A DNA stretch of 64,000 nt, from contig NZ_FXAF01000007.1 of the NCBI RefSeq assembly GCF_900177415.1, positions 52,571 to 116,570 of the forward strand, in the 5' to 3' direction. A program made the position numbers and the translations under genes. A model generated the notes under the pieces. The model was not told the DNA's origin. It searched no databases and saw only the letters and a list, made by a program, of their open reading frames with translations. Origin of the DNA: Xaviernesmea oryzae (GTDB lineage: Bacteria; Pseudomonadota; Alphaproteobacteria; Rhizobiales; Rhizobiaceae). Positions 34,897 to 43,627 of this stretch are shown here, piece by piece; within the stretch, counting starts at the first letter, position 1, and each line of letters begins with the position of its first letter.

Positions 34897-35745
34897 TCAC
34901 GATTTCAGATCAGCCATCCGCTCGCCAAGCAGCCAGAGCGCCTTGTTGAGCCTGATATCCTGATCGATGCCGTTGACGGCGCGAGACTTCACGCGGCGCG
35001 GCCTGCCGAGGTCGTCGCGTCCCACGCCGCGCAGGCCGCCCTTGACGGCATTTTCCTGCACCACGTTCCAGACCGTCCAGAGATCGTCGGCACGGTCGTC
35101 ATGACGGCGCGGAACAAGCAACTGTTCCGGCTTGATCGGCGTTGTCGTCTCGCCTTCGCTGTCGCCAAACCGAAGAACATGGGCAGCGTCCGCAAGAATG
35201 TGCCTCTCTTCCCGGTTCAGCCGCAGCGTCGACCAGTCCTGCGGCGCGGCAAGAGTACGTTCGGCTTCGCCGAGGACGCGATAGGTGCCCTCGATCACCT
35301 TTCCAGCAACGTCACCGGAGTGGCGCACCTTGATCGCATCGATGGTCCCGGTCTGCGCTACCAGAGAATTGAGGCAACGAACGCGAAACAGCCCCGCCAT
35401 CAGTTCATAGGCGCTGCTTCCGTCATTGGCATTCTTGAGGAGAATTTCGCAGACGGTGTCACCCACGTTGTAAACCTTGCCGTCATCGATGCGGCGCAGG
35501 CGGATAAGATGCTTCGTGAAGTCGGCCTTGCCCTCGGTGCGGCTGCGCGACTGTTTTGCTCCAACCGGCATGAAGCCCTCACGGATGAGGCCGCGCAACA
35601 CCTCGATGGTGGGAATGGGCCGGAAGCGTTCGGACCGGCTTTCATGGGCGGTGACGGCGAAGATGGAAGGGGCGATGCGGCGCATTTCGGTTTCCGTCAG
35701 CGCGCGGCCAGTGTCGAAACGTGCAGTCTCGGTGTAGATGCTCAT
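34897..35745 (-). CDS. DUF932 domain protein
   Basis: 282 residues of the DUF932 family, found on phages, plasmids and ICEs. RFRPIPTIEVLRGLIREGFM, RSRTEGKADFTKHLIRLRR, RCLNSLVAQTGTIDAIKVRH, VQENAVKGGLRG and RRVKSRAVNGIDQDIRLNKA are typical. The ATG at 35745 is the start; the longer frame to 35787 enters leader repeat A, whose second copy lies directly upstream. Often next to ParB-like and DUF736 genes as here. Function unknown; a large plus-strand frame (34855-36057) over the gene is a shadow. Confidence 0.88.
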   Translation of the reverse strand: MSIYTETARFDTGRALTETEMRRIAPSIFAVTAHESRSERFRPIPTIEVLRGLIREGFMPVGAKQSRSRTEGKADFTKHLIRLRRIDDGKVYNVGDTVCEILLKNANDGSSAYELMAGLFRVRCLNSLVAQTGTIDAIKVRHSGDVAGKVIEGTYRVLGEAERTLAAPQDWSTLRLNREERHILADAAHVLRFGDSEGETTTPIKPEQLLVPRRHDDRADDLWTVWNVVQENAVKGGLRGVGRDDLGRPRRVKSRAVNGIDQDIRLNKALWLLGERMADLKS

Positions 35746-36178
35746 TGTCTGTCTCCAAGGTTTCCTATTGCCACCCCGAAGGGGCAAGCCCCCTCGGGCG
35801 AAGCCTTCCCGGTCTTTCCGGGGGAGTGGCCTCTGACATTCCCCCGGACAGAGGGGGGAGGGCGAACGCCCGCCCCTCGGCGGCGGTCGTTCGGGTCAAG
35901 GGGTCGTGGCGGGGAAAAAAACGGAAGGTTCGGCCGCAGGCGGAAAGCCATTTTTTTGCCGGCGCGACAAGCGGCTTGCCGCGCCTGCCCCTTGATCCGG
36001 GCGGACGGCGATGTCAGGGGCACAAACAAACAGGGCGGCCTGGAACGGGCCTCATGACCGGGTGCTTCAGCAGCCGATGGACAAGCGATCGTCACCGGAT
36101 CGGCGGAGACGGCCGCAGGCTGGCTCCGTACCACAGGCATAGAGCGCGCTCCGCCGAACTAAGCGGATGGCCCGGATA
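35746..36178 (-). repeat. Leader repeat A, copy 2 (upstream of DUF932 gene)
   Basis: Closely similar to 30883-31312, starting at the same distance from the ATG of its gene. The A/T-run hairpin block is at 35915-35957, 169 nt before the start codon. Both copies share GGGCAAGCCCCCTCGGGCGA, GACAGAGGGGGGAGGGCGAA and CAAGCGGCTTGCCGCGCCTG. Confidence 0.75.
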
Positions 36179-36257
36179 GCGCCACCAGTCGTTCCGGAAG
36201 TCCGGGTGCCCCTGACGGATTTCGGTGGCAAATCTGAAGGAGGGGTTCGTAGGAACG

Positions 36258-36683
36258 CTACGCTGGTATATCCCAAGGATTCACTAGCGCCACTCCCATA
36301 CCTTCGAAATCTCTGACATTGCGTGTGACCAACGTCATTCGCCGGGTGAAGGCTATCGCCGCAATATAGGCATCATTGATTGGCCTGGGATTGGGGACAT
36401 GCCATTTCGCCGCCTGAACGGCCGCCGCCTCGTCCAGCGGCAGGATGCGCCCGGAAAATGCCGTGAGAACTGTATTTTCCAGCCAGTTTCGCAGCACCCT
36501 CCCGGCGGCTGCATCATTATGCTCCACCAGCAGAACGCCGATCTCCAGCTCGTGCAATACCACGGTGGAAATGAAGGTTTCGGCCGGATCGACGGTTTCG
36601 TTCCAGACCACGACATTGGGATCGGCCCTGCCACTCGCGACCTTGCGCAGCTCGGACACGACATTGGTATCGAGCAACAGCAT
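36258..36683 (-). CDS. PIN-domain toxin VapC/FitB-like
   Basis: 141-residue ribonuclease toxin. Acidic catalytic residues: Asp5 in MLLLDTNVVSELRK, Glu in LHELEIGVLL, Asp in PINDAYIAAIA and Asp in TRNVRDFEGMGV. The length and order fit FitB-type VapC proteins. Its start overlaps the stop of the antitoxin gene (ATGA-type), giving coupled translation. Cleaves RNA when freed from the antitoxin; stabilises the plasmid. Confidence 0.9.
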   Translation of the reverse strand: MLLLDTNVVSELRKVASGRADPNVVVWNETVDPAETFISTVVLHELEIGVLLVEHNDAAAGRVLRNWLENTVLTAFSGRILPLDEAAAVQAAKWHVPNPRPINDAYIAAIAFTRRMTLVTRNVRDFEGMGVALVNPWDIPA

Positions 36684-36937
36684 CAGGAGAGATCGACCGG
36701 CTGGGCATGTTCGGCGCGCTGCGGCAGCGGCAAGTTTACGTCTTCCGCCCCCGGCGCGGCCAGCATGTCGCCCAGCGTACGCATCTTGCCGGTCAGTCGC
36801 TTGTACTCATCGAACGACAAGAGGACGTGCGCGGGCCGCCCCCGGTCAGTGATGATGACAGGTCCGTCCTTGGCGGCGCGCTTTGCACGGCCCAGATCCT
36901 GATTCAGTTCACGGCCCGAAAGCGTGGTGACGGTCAT
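36683..36937 (-). CDS. Phd/YefM-type antitoxin
   Basis: 84 residues. TTLSGRELNQDLGRAKRAAK and GPVIITDRGRPAHVLLSFDE are the Phd/YefM DNA-binding and dimer core; the tail neutralises the toxin. ATG 36937 is taken as start; an ATG at 36952 would add five residues. An 18-bp perfect palindrome lies directly upstream and is the probable autoregulatory operator. Mixed pairing (Phd-type antitoxin with PIN toxin) is common. Confidence 0.88.
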   Translation of the reverse strand: MTVTTLSGRELNQDLGRAKRAAKDGPVIITDRGRPAHVLLSFDEYKRLTGKMRTLGDMLAAPGAEDVNLPLPQRAEHAQPVDLS

Positions 36938-36953
36938 GACAATCCCCAACATT

Positions 36954-36971
36954 TGTGGTTACGTAACCACA
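36954..36971. promoter_or_regulatory. Perfect palindrome, probable toxin-antitoxin operator
   Basis: TGTGGTTACGTAACCACA, an 18-bp perfect palindrome starting 16 bp upstream of the antitoxin ATG, where Phd/VapB-type complexes repress their own promoter. Confidence 0.65.
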
Positions 36972-37012
36972 TTAGTCCATGGGAGGTGAAATTGCAAGAA
37001 GCGGACCCGCAC

Positions 37013-37295
37013 CGGCGCGACGTAAAGCGAGCCCCGCGCGATCCTCCCAAGATGAAGAGAATCGGAGAAATCAACATAGCGCGGACCGCAGGGCAGGATT
37101 TCGGGAATTCTCGACGCGCAAGGGGCGGAAGAAGGGCAGCCACAGGAGCTTCAACAGAGTGGCCGAAGGGGAAGCGGACCCGACTGCCCCCGCGCTTTGC
37201 GCCCCGCTTTTGTAGGGCAGGCGAGAAGTGTCAAGGGTGGAGGTGCCAGGGGCACCCTCGTCCCTGCACTACACGGCTCGCCGCCGCAAGGGGCA
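37013..37295. repeat. Repeat B, intact copy
   Basis: About 280 bp of non-coding DNA similar to 33088-33140 plus 34606-34850, uninterrupted here. Contains GGATTTCGGGAATTCTCGAC and GAGCTTCAACAGAGTGGCCG. Lies between the toxin-antitoxin promoter and the end of the ParB-like gene; function unknown. The remaining bases to 37474 hold no gene. Confidence 0.65.
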
Positions 37296-37474
37296 AGCAC
37301 TCGGTGGGAACACACCGGCATGGATGCGGAGGCACGGCTGCGTGACCTTGCCGATACCCTTGAGGCCAACGCGTCCATCAAATGAGCCGCTGACGAATCC
37401 TGTCCTCGATCTCAAGGCTGGAAGGAAGGAACCGGCCGCGCTGGAGAGGCGCGACCGGGTGCCAACGGCGGGGA

Positions 37475-39443
37475 CTATTCCGCTGCCATCGGCACCGGTT
37501 GCGCATCGGCCTCGACTTCTACATTCGGATCGGCTGCGATCCGAACAGGAGCCGGGAGCCAGCCAGAACCCTTCACCTTCCGTTCCGCGATCAGCGCGGC
37601 CTCTGCCTTCTTGGCTGCGGCGGAAACCGCAAGGGCGGCCTCTGGTCCCCGTGCTTCGAGGACTGCCTGCTCGATCCCTCGGCGGTTGACGTGGCTGAAA
37701 TAACTGTCGGCGGTCGTTTCGAACCAGTTGGTCATATCCACCTTGAGGGCACGGCCAAGCTGGTTGGCCTGCTCGATCCCGCTTCGGCGGTCGGAGAATT
37801 TCACCTCCACCGCGTTAACCGCATGTGCGGCGGCGTAGGCCAAGAGCGACAAAAGCTCCTCGCGGTCCTGTTCAAGGCACCAGTCGAACAGGTCGGCGGG
37901 ATTGCCGGGGATTGTGTGGCCGTAGTTTTCCTGCAGGCTTGCGAACGCAACCGACGCGGCGCAATCTCCCGGCTCCTTGATCCACCTGTCCAGACGCTCA
38001 TGGGTGAGCGACACCTGCAGGGCGCTTTGTTCGGACACGTAGCCGCCGTAGCTGATCCGCAACAGCATGGCATGGACGACAGCGGCCAAGGCCACGTCGG
38101 GATTGTTCGCCAGTTCCACACGCAGGGCAGCGGTCTTCTTCGCGGTCAAAACCTCGATCAACGATTGAGGATGCGTGAAGTTAGAGATCCGCTCCTCGGT
38201 CGCGCTGCTTTCGCAACTGGTGTTGACGGTTTCGGGTCTGGCTTCACCATCTTCCGCCACTGCTTCGTCGCTGTCGTCGTCGTCCGGTTCCTCGACCTCG
38301 TCTTCTTCCCTGACGATGCCGATGGCGGCTTCCGCATTGCCGAAGCGGTTGATGAACACCACCACGCCGCTGCGCACCATGTCCTCTGACAGATAGGTTT
38401 CCTGCTTCGCGGAGAGTTCATCGAGACGCTTGTCGATTTCAGCGAGCCGCTGAACAGCGGCCTCGATAGACTCATCATCTCCGTCCTCGTCGTCCTCGCC
38501 GTCGATCAGTTCGGTCAGATCGTCATGTTCTTGGGAAAGCGCGTCATGTTCGGCCTGATCCTCGGCTGACAGCTCCACCTCGGTCGGATAGATGCGCGGA
38601 AAGTTGAAAATCCAGTCCGGGCGCTCGAATGCCGTCTCCACCCATTTCCAGCCTGCCCCGCGATAAGGCGCGGCGGCATCTTCCAGCTTTTCGGAGGCGA
38701 GCCTGTCGAGCAATGCGACGTCCAGCGCATAGCCGCCGCCCTCTTCATCGAAGAGATCGCGGCGTACGGCTCCACCTGCCTGCTCGTAGAAGTCCAATCC
38801 GCCGATCAGCATGACGCGTCTGTCGGTGCTTCGGACTTCTTCGGTCATGAGTGCCGACTTGATCTGGCGGGCTCTGCGATCCCACTGCGGCAAGGTCTCC
38901 CAAACCTGTTCCTGCCGTTCGTGATCGTCGCAAACCGTGAAGGCGGAAAGCTGTTCGAAGGTCATTTCCCCGTCACGGTGAAGCTCAAGCAGCTTCGGGG
39001 ACACCTTCGCCAGAGCGAGACGGCGGCGCACGATGATTTCGGTCACGCTGAAATGAGCGGCGATGTCGGTGATGGACTTGCCCTCCCCCGCCATGACGGA
39101 AAAAGCCTCGTACTGGTCGACCGGGTGCATGTCCTCGCGGAAGACGTTTTCCGACAGGCTGATTTCTGTGGCGTTCGAACCGTCGAGGAGCTTGCATTCG
39201 ACCGGATGGTTCTTCGCGATCTTGCCCTGCTCCATCAAGAGCAGTAGCGCCCTTCGCCGGCGCTCGCCCGCTGTCACGAAATAGCGGCCGCGCTTGTCGC
39301 CTGCCCTCACGACGAGGTTTTGCAGAATCCCTTCCGCGTCGATATTCGCGGCAAGTTCGCGAAGTTTGACAGGTCATGTATCTCTTGCGGACGTTCTTGG
39401 GGTCGGCATCTAGCTTGTTCAGTTCGATGATGATTGTTGTCAT
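37475..39443 (-). CDS. ParB-like nuclease-domain protein with an internal frameshift
   Basis: The protein starts at ATG 39443 (MTTIIIELNKLDADPKNVRK, RYMT) but at about 39370-39378 the frame shifts by one base and continues as VKLRELAANIDAEGILQNLV, then RAGDKRGRYFVTAGERRRRA. Joined, it would have about 655 residues: a ParB/Spo0J N-domain with helix-turn-helix (SITDIAAHFSVTEIIVRRRL), an acidic middle (DGEDDEDGDDES) and a C-terminal domain usual for plasmid COG1475 proteins. As it stands only the part from GTG 39310 (611 residues) can be read in one frame and lacks the first ParB strand. Either a pseudogene or a sequencing error. Shares the leader type of the DUF736 and DUF932 genes. Confidence 0.8.
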
Positions 39444-39670
39444 GGCTTCAATCTCCTGATTTGCCGTTGAACGGGTCTTCAAAACCCGCTGTGGGCGAAG
39501 CCTTCTTCCTTTGGTCCGAAGGACGTGCCCCACGTCCTCGGGACGAAGGGAGGGGGCGCAAGCCCGCTCCCGGTAGGGCGGAGATCCGGTCATGGGTCGG
39601 ATGGGGGAAAAATCGGAAGGTTCGGCGCGAAGCGGTGAAAGCCTATTTTTTCGACGGCCGACAGCGCCCT
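39444..39670 (-). repeat. Leader repeat A, divergent copy 3 (upstream of ParB-like gene)
   Basis: Shares GGGCGAAGCCTTC, GGGAGGGGGCG, GGAAAAATCGGAAGGTTCGG and the GAAAGCC-TATTTTTT block with copies 1 and 2. The A/T-run hairpin block (39608-39651) is 164 nt before the start codon, nearly the same distance as in the others (168 and 169). The remaining bases up to 39873 hold no gene. Confidence 0.6.
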
Positions 39671-39873
39671 CCGGCGCGCTTGCCCGTTGGCCTGATCTGC
39701 GCCCTATCGTAACAGCGGCAATGTCATGGAAGGGATGCGCGTCCGCCGCGAGGCGGATGCTCCGTGTGGAAGCGAGCGCGGGGACGCGCTCTCAATCCCT
39801 CGACCAAACCTGCGCAGCCGATTGAAGATCCGCGTTGATCATGGTGAAATGCGATGACTGCAATAGGAGAGCC

Positions 39874-40473
39874 ATGTTGGAACAGGATATTCGCCAATTC
39901 TCGATCGGGCAGCTTCGTCGCCTTGAGCTGATGATTGCACCTCTGCGCATCGCCATCACGGTCGCTCCACTCTGGCTGATTTACGGAATGTTCCGGGCGC
40001 TGTCCCAGGTCGATGTGTCCAGCCTCTTTCAACCAACGATCTGGTTGACGCTGGCTCTTGTTGCAGCAGGAATTATCCGGACGGCACTGACGTTGGTCGT
40101 CCGTCCCGATCACACGCTGTTTCGTCACGCTGTATCGGCGGGCCATTTCCGCGAAGCCGTCAGGAGAAGCGGTCTAAGAAGCTCACTCCCGAAGCCAACC
40201 CGATTGTTTGCGCTGAAACTGATCGATCTTGCCGTCGTCACTCCGACGGCGCTGATCCTGATGATTGGCTTCCTGGCCTGGGGCCATCATATCATGTCAT
40301 TGCTGACGATTGACGAACCCGCTCCAGCGTGGCTGATGTGGACTTTCGGTTGGGTCAGTGCGCTGTTGTTCGTCGGCATCGTCTTGTTCGGCACCGTACG
40401 TATGGTGTTCTCGGTCCGTTGCAAAAGCGAAGAGGGTTTTCGCGTGGCGTCAATCCTTTCCCCACGATCTTGA
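39874..40473 (+). CDS. Hypothetical membrane protein
   Basis: 199 residues, family not recognised. Four probable membrane helices (roughly residues 20-45, 56-78, 114-138, 150-175: LRIAITVAPLWLIYGMF; IWLTLALVAAGIIRTALTL; LIDLAVVTPTALILMIGFLA; WTFGWVSALLFVGIVLFGTV). ATG 39874 after AGGAGA; a TTG at 39835 would extend it. Stands alone between the leader of the ParB-like gene and the convergent tetR. No function suggested. Confidence 0.65.
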   Translation: MLEQDIRQFSIGQLRRLELMIAPLRIAITVAPLWLIYGMFRALSQVDVSSLFQPTIWLTLALVAAGIIRTALTLVVRPDHTLFRHAVSAGHFREAVRRSGLRSSLPKPTRLFALKLIDLAVVTPTALILMIGFLAWGHHIMSLLTIDEPAPAWLMWTFGWVSALLFVGIVLFGTVRMVFSVRCKSEEGFRVASILSPRS

Positions 40474-40554
40474 AGAGGCGCAGCACCTGGCGTGGATTAA
40501 AGTCGATGGCCTTTAGAGGCGGCCGCAGACCGACCGGGGTCATTAGCACCGACC

Positions 40555-41166
40555 TCACCGCCTCTTGAAACCCATGTAGAGGAGCTTGAAATAGTCCTCG
40601 GCGAATTCGGCCGCGCGGCGTTCGCCATCGGGGCGAAACCAGCGCGACATCCAGTTGAGCATCGATAGGATGGCGCGAGACGCCGAGGCGACATTGTCGA
40701 TATTTAGTTCGCCGCGGTCCTGGGCCTGCTGAAGCATCGTGCGAAGAACCGTCTCATAGCTGTCGCGCGCGGCGATCTCCCCGGGGCTGCGGACCCGGCT
40801 CGTCCCACCATGGCCGTGGAGCAGCGTAACGAATTCCGTGAAATTTTCCTCCATGAAGGTGGCATGGGCCACCATGAAGGCGCGAATCCCGTCCTCGCTG
40901 CGTTCGGCCTTCTCCACTCTTTCGCGAACGAAAGCCTCCAACTGCTGCAGCATCACAACGACGATCTCGTCGTAGATCTGCTGCTTGGTGGAAAAATAGT
41001 GATAAACGGCGGCTTTGGAAATGCCGACCGCCCTCGCCACATCCTGCAGCGACGTGTTCTCATATCCCATCGTTGCAAATAGCGAAGCCGCATGCGCCAG
41101 GATGGTTTCCCGCGGGGCCTCGATCGTTGCCGGGCGGCCGACCTGCCGCCTCTCCCTGTCTGTCAT
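40555..41166 (-). CDS. TetR-family regulator of the beta-oxidation operon
   Basis: 203 residues. N-terminal TetR helix-turn-helix (ETILAHAASLFATMGYENTS, LQDVARAVGISKAAVYHYFS) and a ligand-binding helical domain of the kind seen in regulators of acyl-CoA degradation (TetR_C_17-like: HGHGGTSRVRSPGEIAARDS). Divergent from the CoA-transferase gene with about 112 bp between, containing a 14-bp perfect palindrome. Probably a repressor released by an acyl-CoA intermediate (inference). Confidence 0.9.
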   Translation of the reverse strand: MTDRERRQVGRPATIEAPRETILAHAASLFATMGYENTSLQDVARAVGISKAAVYHYFSTKQQIYDEIVVVMLQQLEAFVRERVEKAERSEDGIRAFMVAHATFMEENFTEFVTLLHGHGGTSRVRSPGEIAARDSYETVLRTMLQQAQDRGELNIDNVASASRAILSMLNWMSRWFRPDGERRAAEFAEDYFKLLYMGFKRR

Positions 41167-41208
41167 GAGCGCGCCTCTGTTGACATGGTTTTCCGAGTTT
41201 GATTTATT

Positions 41209-41222
41209 ACCGGCTAGCCGGT
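41209..41222. promoter_or_regulatory. Perfect palindrome, predicted TetR operator
   Basis: ACCGGCTAGCCGGT, flanked by TTATT on the left and C-AATAA on the right, in the tetR/CoA-transferase gap. A-C-C-G-G...C-C-G-G-T palindromes are typical of TetR regulators of fatty acid and branched-chain acid breakdown. Confidence 0.65.
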
Positions 41223-41278
41223 CAATAATTAAATCCGAGCTTGGAAGGGCTTATAGCGGTGACCCCTGGAGAAGACAA

Positions 41279-42442
41279 ATGAGCGGCCTGCCGCTTTCCG
41301 GTGTGAGGGTCGTGGACCTTTCCCGCGTGCTGGCCGGACCTCTGAGCACCATGGTGCTGGCCGATCTCGGCGCCGACGTCGTCAAGGTTGAACATCCCGG
41401 ACGCGGCGACGACACGCGCGACTGGGGCATTGAGATCGCGCCGGGCGATACATCCTATTATTACGCCTTCAACCGCAATAAGCGCTCAGTCTGCGTCGAC
41501 CTCTCGACGACCAAGGGACAGGCCGCGGTCCGAGACCTGATCGTCGAGGCGGGCGTCGTCGTGGAGAATTTCAAGGCTGGCGGAATGGAAAGGTTTGGCC
41601 TCGGCTACGAGGACCTGCGGAAGCTCAGGCCCGACCTCATCTACTGCGCCGTCTCCGGATACGATCGGAGCGGTGACGAGGCGTCCCGTCCAGGCTATGA
41701 TCTTGTCATTCAGGGCGAAAGCGGCCTTATGTCGATGAACGGCGAAGCCGCCCAGCCGCCCCTGAAGTTCGGCGTCGCCGCCGTCGACCTATTCACGGGA
41801 ATGTATGCGGCGCAGGGAATTCTCGCCGCCCTCTTCGACCGGCAGCGCCGCGGCCGGGGGCGGCGCATCGACATCGCCCTCTACGACTCCGGGGTGATGA
41901 TCACTTCCTATTACGGTCTCGAAGCGCTGCTGCGTGAGAAGGACCCGCCCCGCTACGGCAACGCCCATCCGTCGATCGTGCCCTACGGCGTGTTCGACGC
42001 TGCCGACGGTCCTCTGGTCATTGCGGTCGGTACGAACGAGCAGTTCAGAAACTTCTGCGAGCACGTCATCGACCGGCCTGACCTTGCCGCCGACGAACGT
42101 TACCGCACCAACCTGAGCCGGGCCCGCAACCGCAACGCTCTGATCCACGAACTGCACCGGGAACTGCTGGCGCGCAAGCGTGGCGACCTGCTTTCGGCTC
42201 TCGCCGCGGTCGGTATCCCCTGCGGCGAGGTTCTCGGCCTCCACGACGTCCTGACCAATGAACGGACCCGCAAGAGCGGTCTGATCCACCAGCTCGACCA
42301 TCCTTCGGGCCGCAAGGTCCCGGTCATGGGCTCGCCTTGGCGCTTCGACGGCCAACGGCTTCCGGTGCGGCGGCCGCCGACGCACGGGGAACACAGCGGC
42401 GAATTCGCCCTTCCCTCCCTGCAATCCAAACCTTCGGACTAA
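41279..42442 (+). CDS. CaiB/BaiF-type (class III) CoA-transferase
   Basis: 387 residues. Moves CoA from an acyl-CoA donor to a carboxylic acid. LSGVRVVDLSRVLAGPLSTM, LADLGADVVKVEHPGRGDDT open the family pattern and SRPGYDLVIQGESGLMSMNG holds the catalytic Asp that forms the acyl anhydride. Start ATG 41279 after GGAGAAG; the longer frame from 41015 overlaps tetR on the other strand. First gene of an operon with two acyl-CoA dehydrogenases, a thiolase and a fused hydratase/dehydrogenase, so it should provide the entry step in place of a CoA ligase. Acceptor acid unknown. Confidence 0.92.
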   Translation: MSGLPLSGVRVVDLSRVLAGPLSTMVLADLGADVVKVEHPGRGDDTRDWGIEIAPGDTSYYYAFNRNKRSVCVDLSTTKGQAAVRDLIVEAGVVVENFKAGGMERFGLGYEDLRKLRPDLIYCAVSGYDRSGDEASRPGYDLVIQGESGLMSMNGEAAQPPLKFGVAAVDLFTGMYAAQGILAALFDRQRRGRGRRIDIALYDSGVMITSYYGLEALLREKDPPRYGNAHPSIVPYGVFDAADGPLVIAVGTNEQFRNFCEHVIDRPDLAADERYRTNLSRARNRNALIHELHRELLARKRGDLLSALAAVGIPCGEVLGLHDVLTNERTRKSGLIHQLDHPSGRKVPVMGSPWRFDGQRLPVRRPPTHGEHSGEFALPSLQSKPSD

Positions 42443-42446
42443 GACC

Positions 42447-43619
42447 ATGCATCCGTTCTATTCCGCGGCGGAACTTCGTTTCCGAGACGAACTGCGCGAC
42501 TTTTTCCGCCGGGAAATCCCGGAACGGATCCGCGCCAAGGTCAGCGCAGGCCAACCGCTCGAAAAGGCTGACCTGGTCGAGAGCCAGCGCATCCTGAACG
42601 CCCACGGTCTTGCCGTGCCACATTGGCCGAAGGAATGGGGCGGACGCGACTGGACGCCGGTCCAGCGGGCGATCTTCACCGAGGAACTGCAGCGCACCGC
42701 CGTGCCGCTGCCGCTGCAGTTCAACTGCTACATGGTCGGCCCCGTCATCGCCGCCTTCGGCAGCCAAGCCCAGAAGGAACGGTTCCTGCCGCGCGCCGCC
42801 AACCTGGACGACTGGTGGTGCCAGGGCTTTTCCGAGCCCGACGCCGGATCGGACCTGGCATCCTTGAAGACGAAAGCGGTGCGCACCGCTGACGGCTATC
42901 TCGTCAGCGGCCAGAAAATATGGACGACCTACGCGCAATATGCCGATTGGATCTTTTGCCTGGTGCGGACTGATCCGGCGGCCAAGAAGCAGGCTGGCAT
43001 TTCCTTCCTGCTGATCGACATGGCATCGCCCGGCGTTACCGTGCGGCCGATCATCACGATGGACGGGCGCCACGAGGTGAACGAGGTCTTCCTCGACAAT
43101 GTCCTGGTTCCTTTCGAAAACCTCGTCGGGGAAGAGAACAAGGGCTGGGACTACGCGAAATATCTTCTCGCCAACGAGCGCGCAGGCATAGCCCGGATCG
43201 GCCTGTCGAAGGAGCGGATCGCCCGGGTCCGCCGGCTGGCCAGGCAGACCCGGGCAGGCGATCGCCCGCTCTGGGACCTCGAGACCTTCCGGGCGCGGGT
43301 GCTGCAGGTCGAGGTCGAGCTAAAGGCGCTGGAGTTCACCCAGATGCGCGTGCTGGCGGAGAGCGACCATGGCTCTCATGCTCCCAATCCGATGTCATCG
43401 ATCCTGAAACTCAAGGGATCACAGCTCCAGCAGGCGGCCTCCGAGCTGATGATGGAGGTAGCCGGTGCCGAAGGCTTTTCGCCCGCCTCTGCGGATTACG
43501 AAACTGTCTCATCGGCCGTCGCCTTCGAAACCTATCTCAACTTCAGAAAAGTCTCGATCTACGGCGGATCGAACGAGATCCAGCGCAACATCATCGCAAA
43601 AACAATTCTGAACCTGTGA
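42447..43619 (+). CDS. Acyl-CoA dehydrogenase 1
   Basis: 390-residue FAD enzyme introducing the alpha,beta double bond. WCQGFSEPDAGSDLASLKTK (FAD and substrate loop), VSGQKIWTTYAQYADWIFCL and the C-terminal VSIYGGSNEIQRNIIAKTIL are canonical. Starts 4 bp after the CoA-transferase and ends 8 bp before the second dehydrogenase. Resembles large-substrate or branched/alicyclic acyl-CoA dehydrogenases more than short-chain ones. May pair with the next protein as a heteromer. Confidence 0.92.
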   Translation: MHPFYSAAELRFRDELRDFFRREIPERIRAKVSAGQPLEKADLVESQRILNAHGLAVPHWPKEWGGRDWTPVQRAIFTEELQRTAVPLPLQFNCYMVGPVIAAFGSQAQKERFLPRAANLDDWWCQGFSEPDAGSDLASLKTKAVRTADGYLVSGQKIWTTYAQYADWIFCLVRTDPAAKKQAGISFLLIDMASPGVTVRPIITMDGRHEVNEVFLDNVLVPFENLVGEENKGWDYAKYLLANERAGIARIGLSKERIARVRRLARQTRAGDRPLWDLETFRARVLQVEVELKALEFTQMRVLAESDHGSHAPNPMSSILKLKGSQLQQAASELMMEVAGAEGFSPASADYETVSSAVAFETYLNFRKVSIYGGSNEIQRNIIAKTILNL

Positions 43620-43627
43620 GGCGCTCG

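Noticed and set aside
34419..34949. Open frames on both strands in the repeat B region
   Set aside because: The frames are not conserved between repeat copies, so the repeat is non-coding.
34855..36057. 400-residue plus-strand open frame
   Set aside because: Lies opposite the DUF932 gene and runs into leader repeat A; composition typical of antisense reading.
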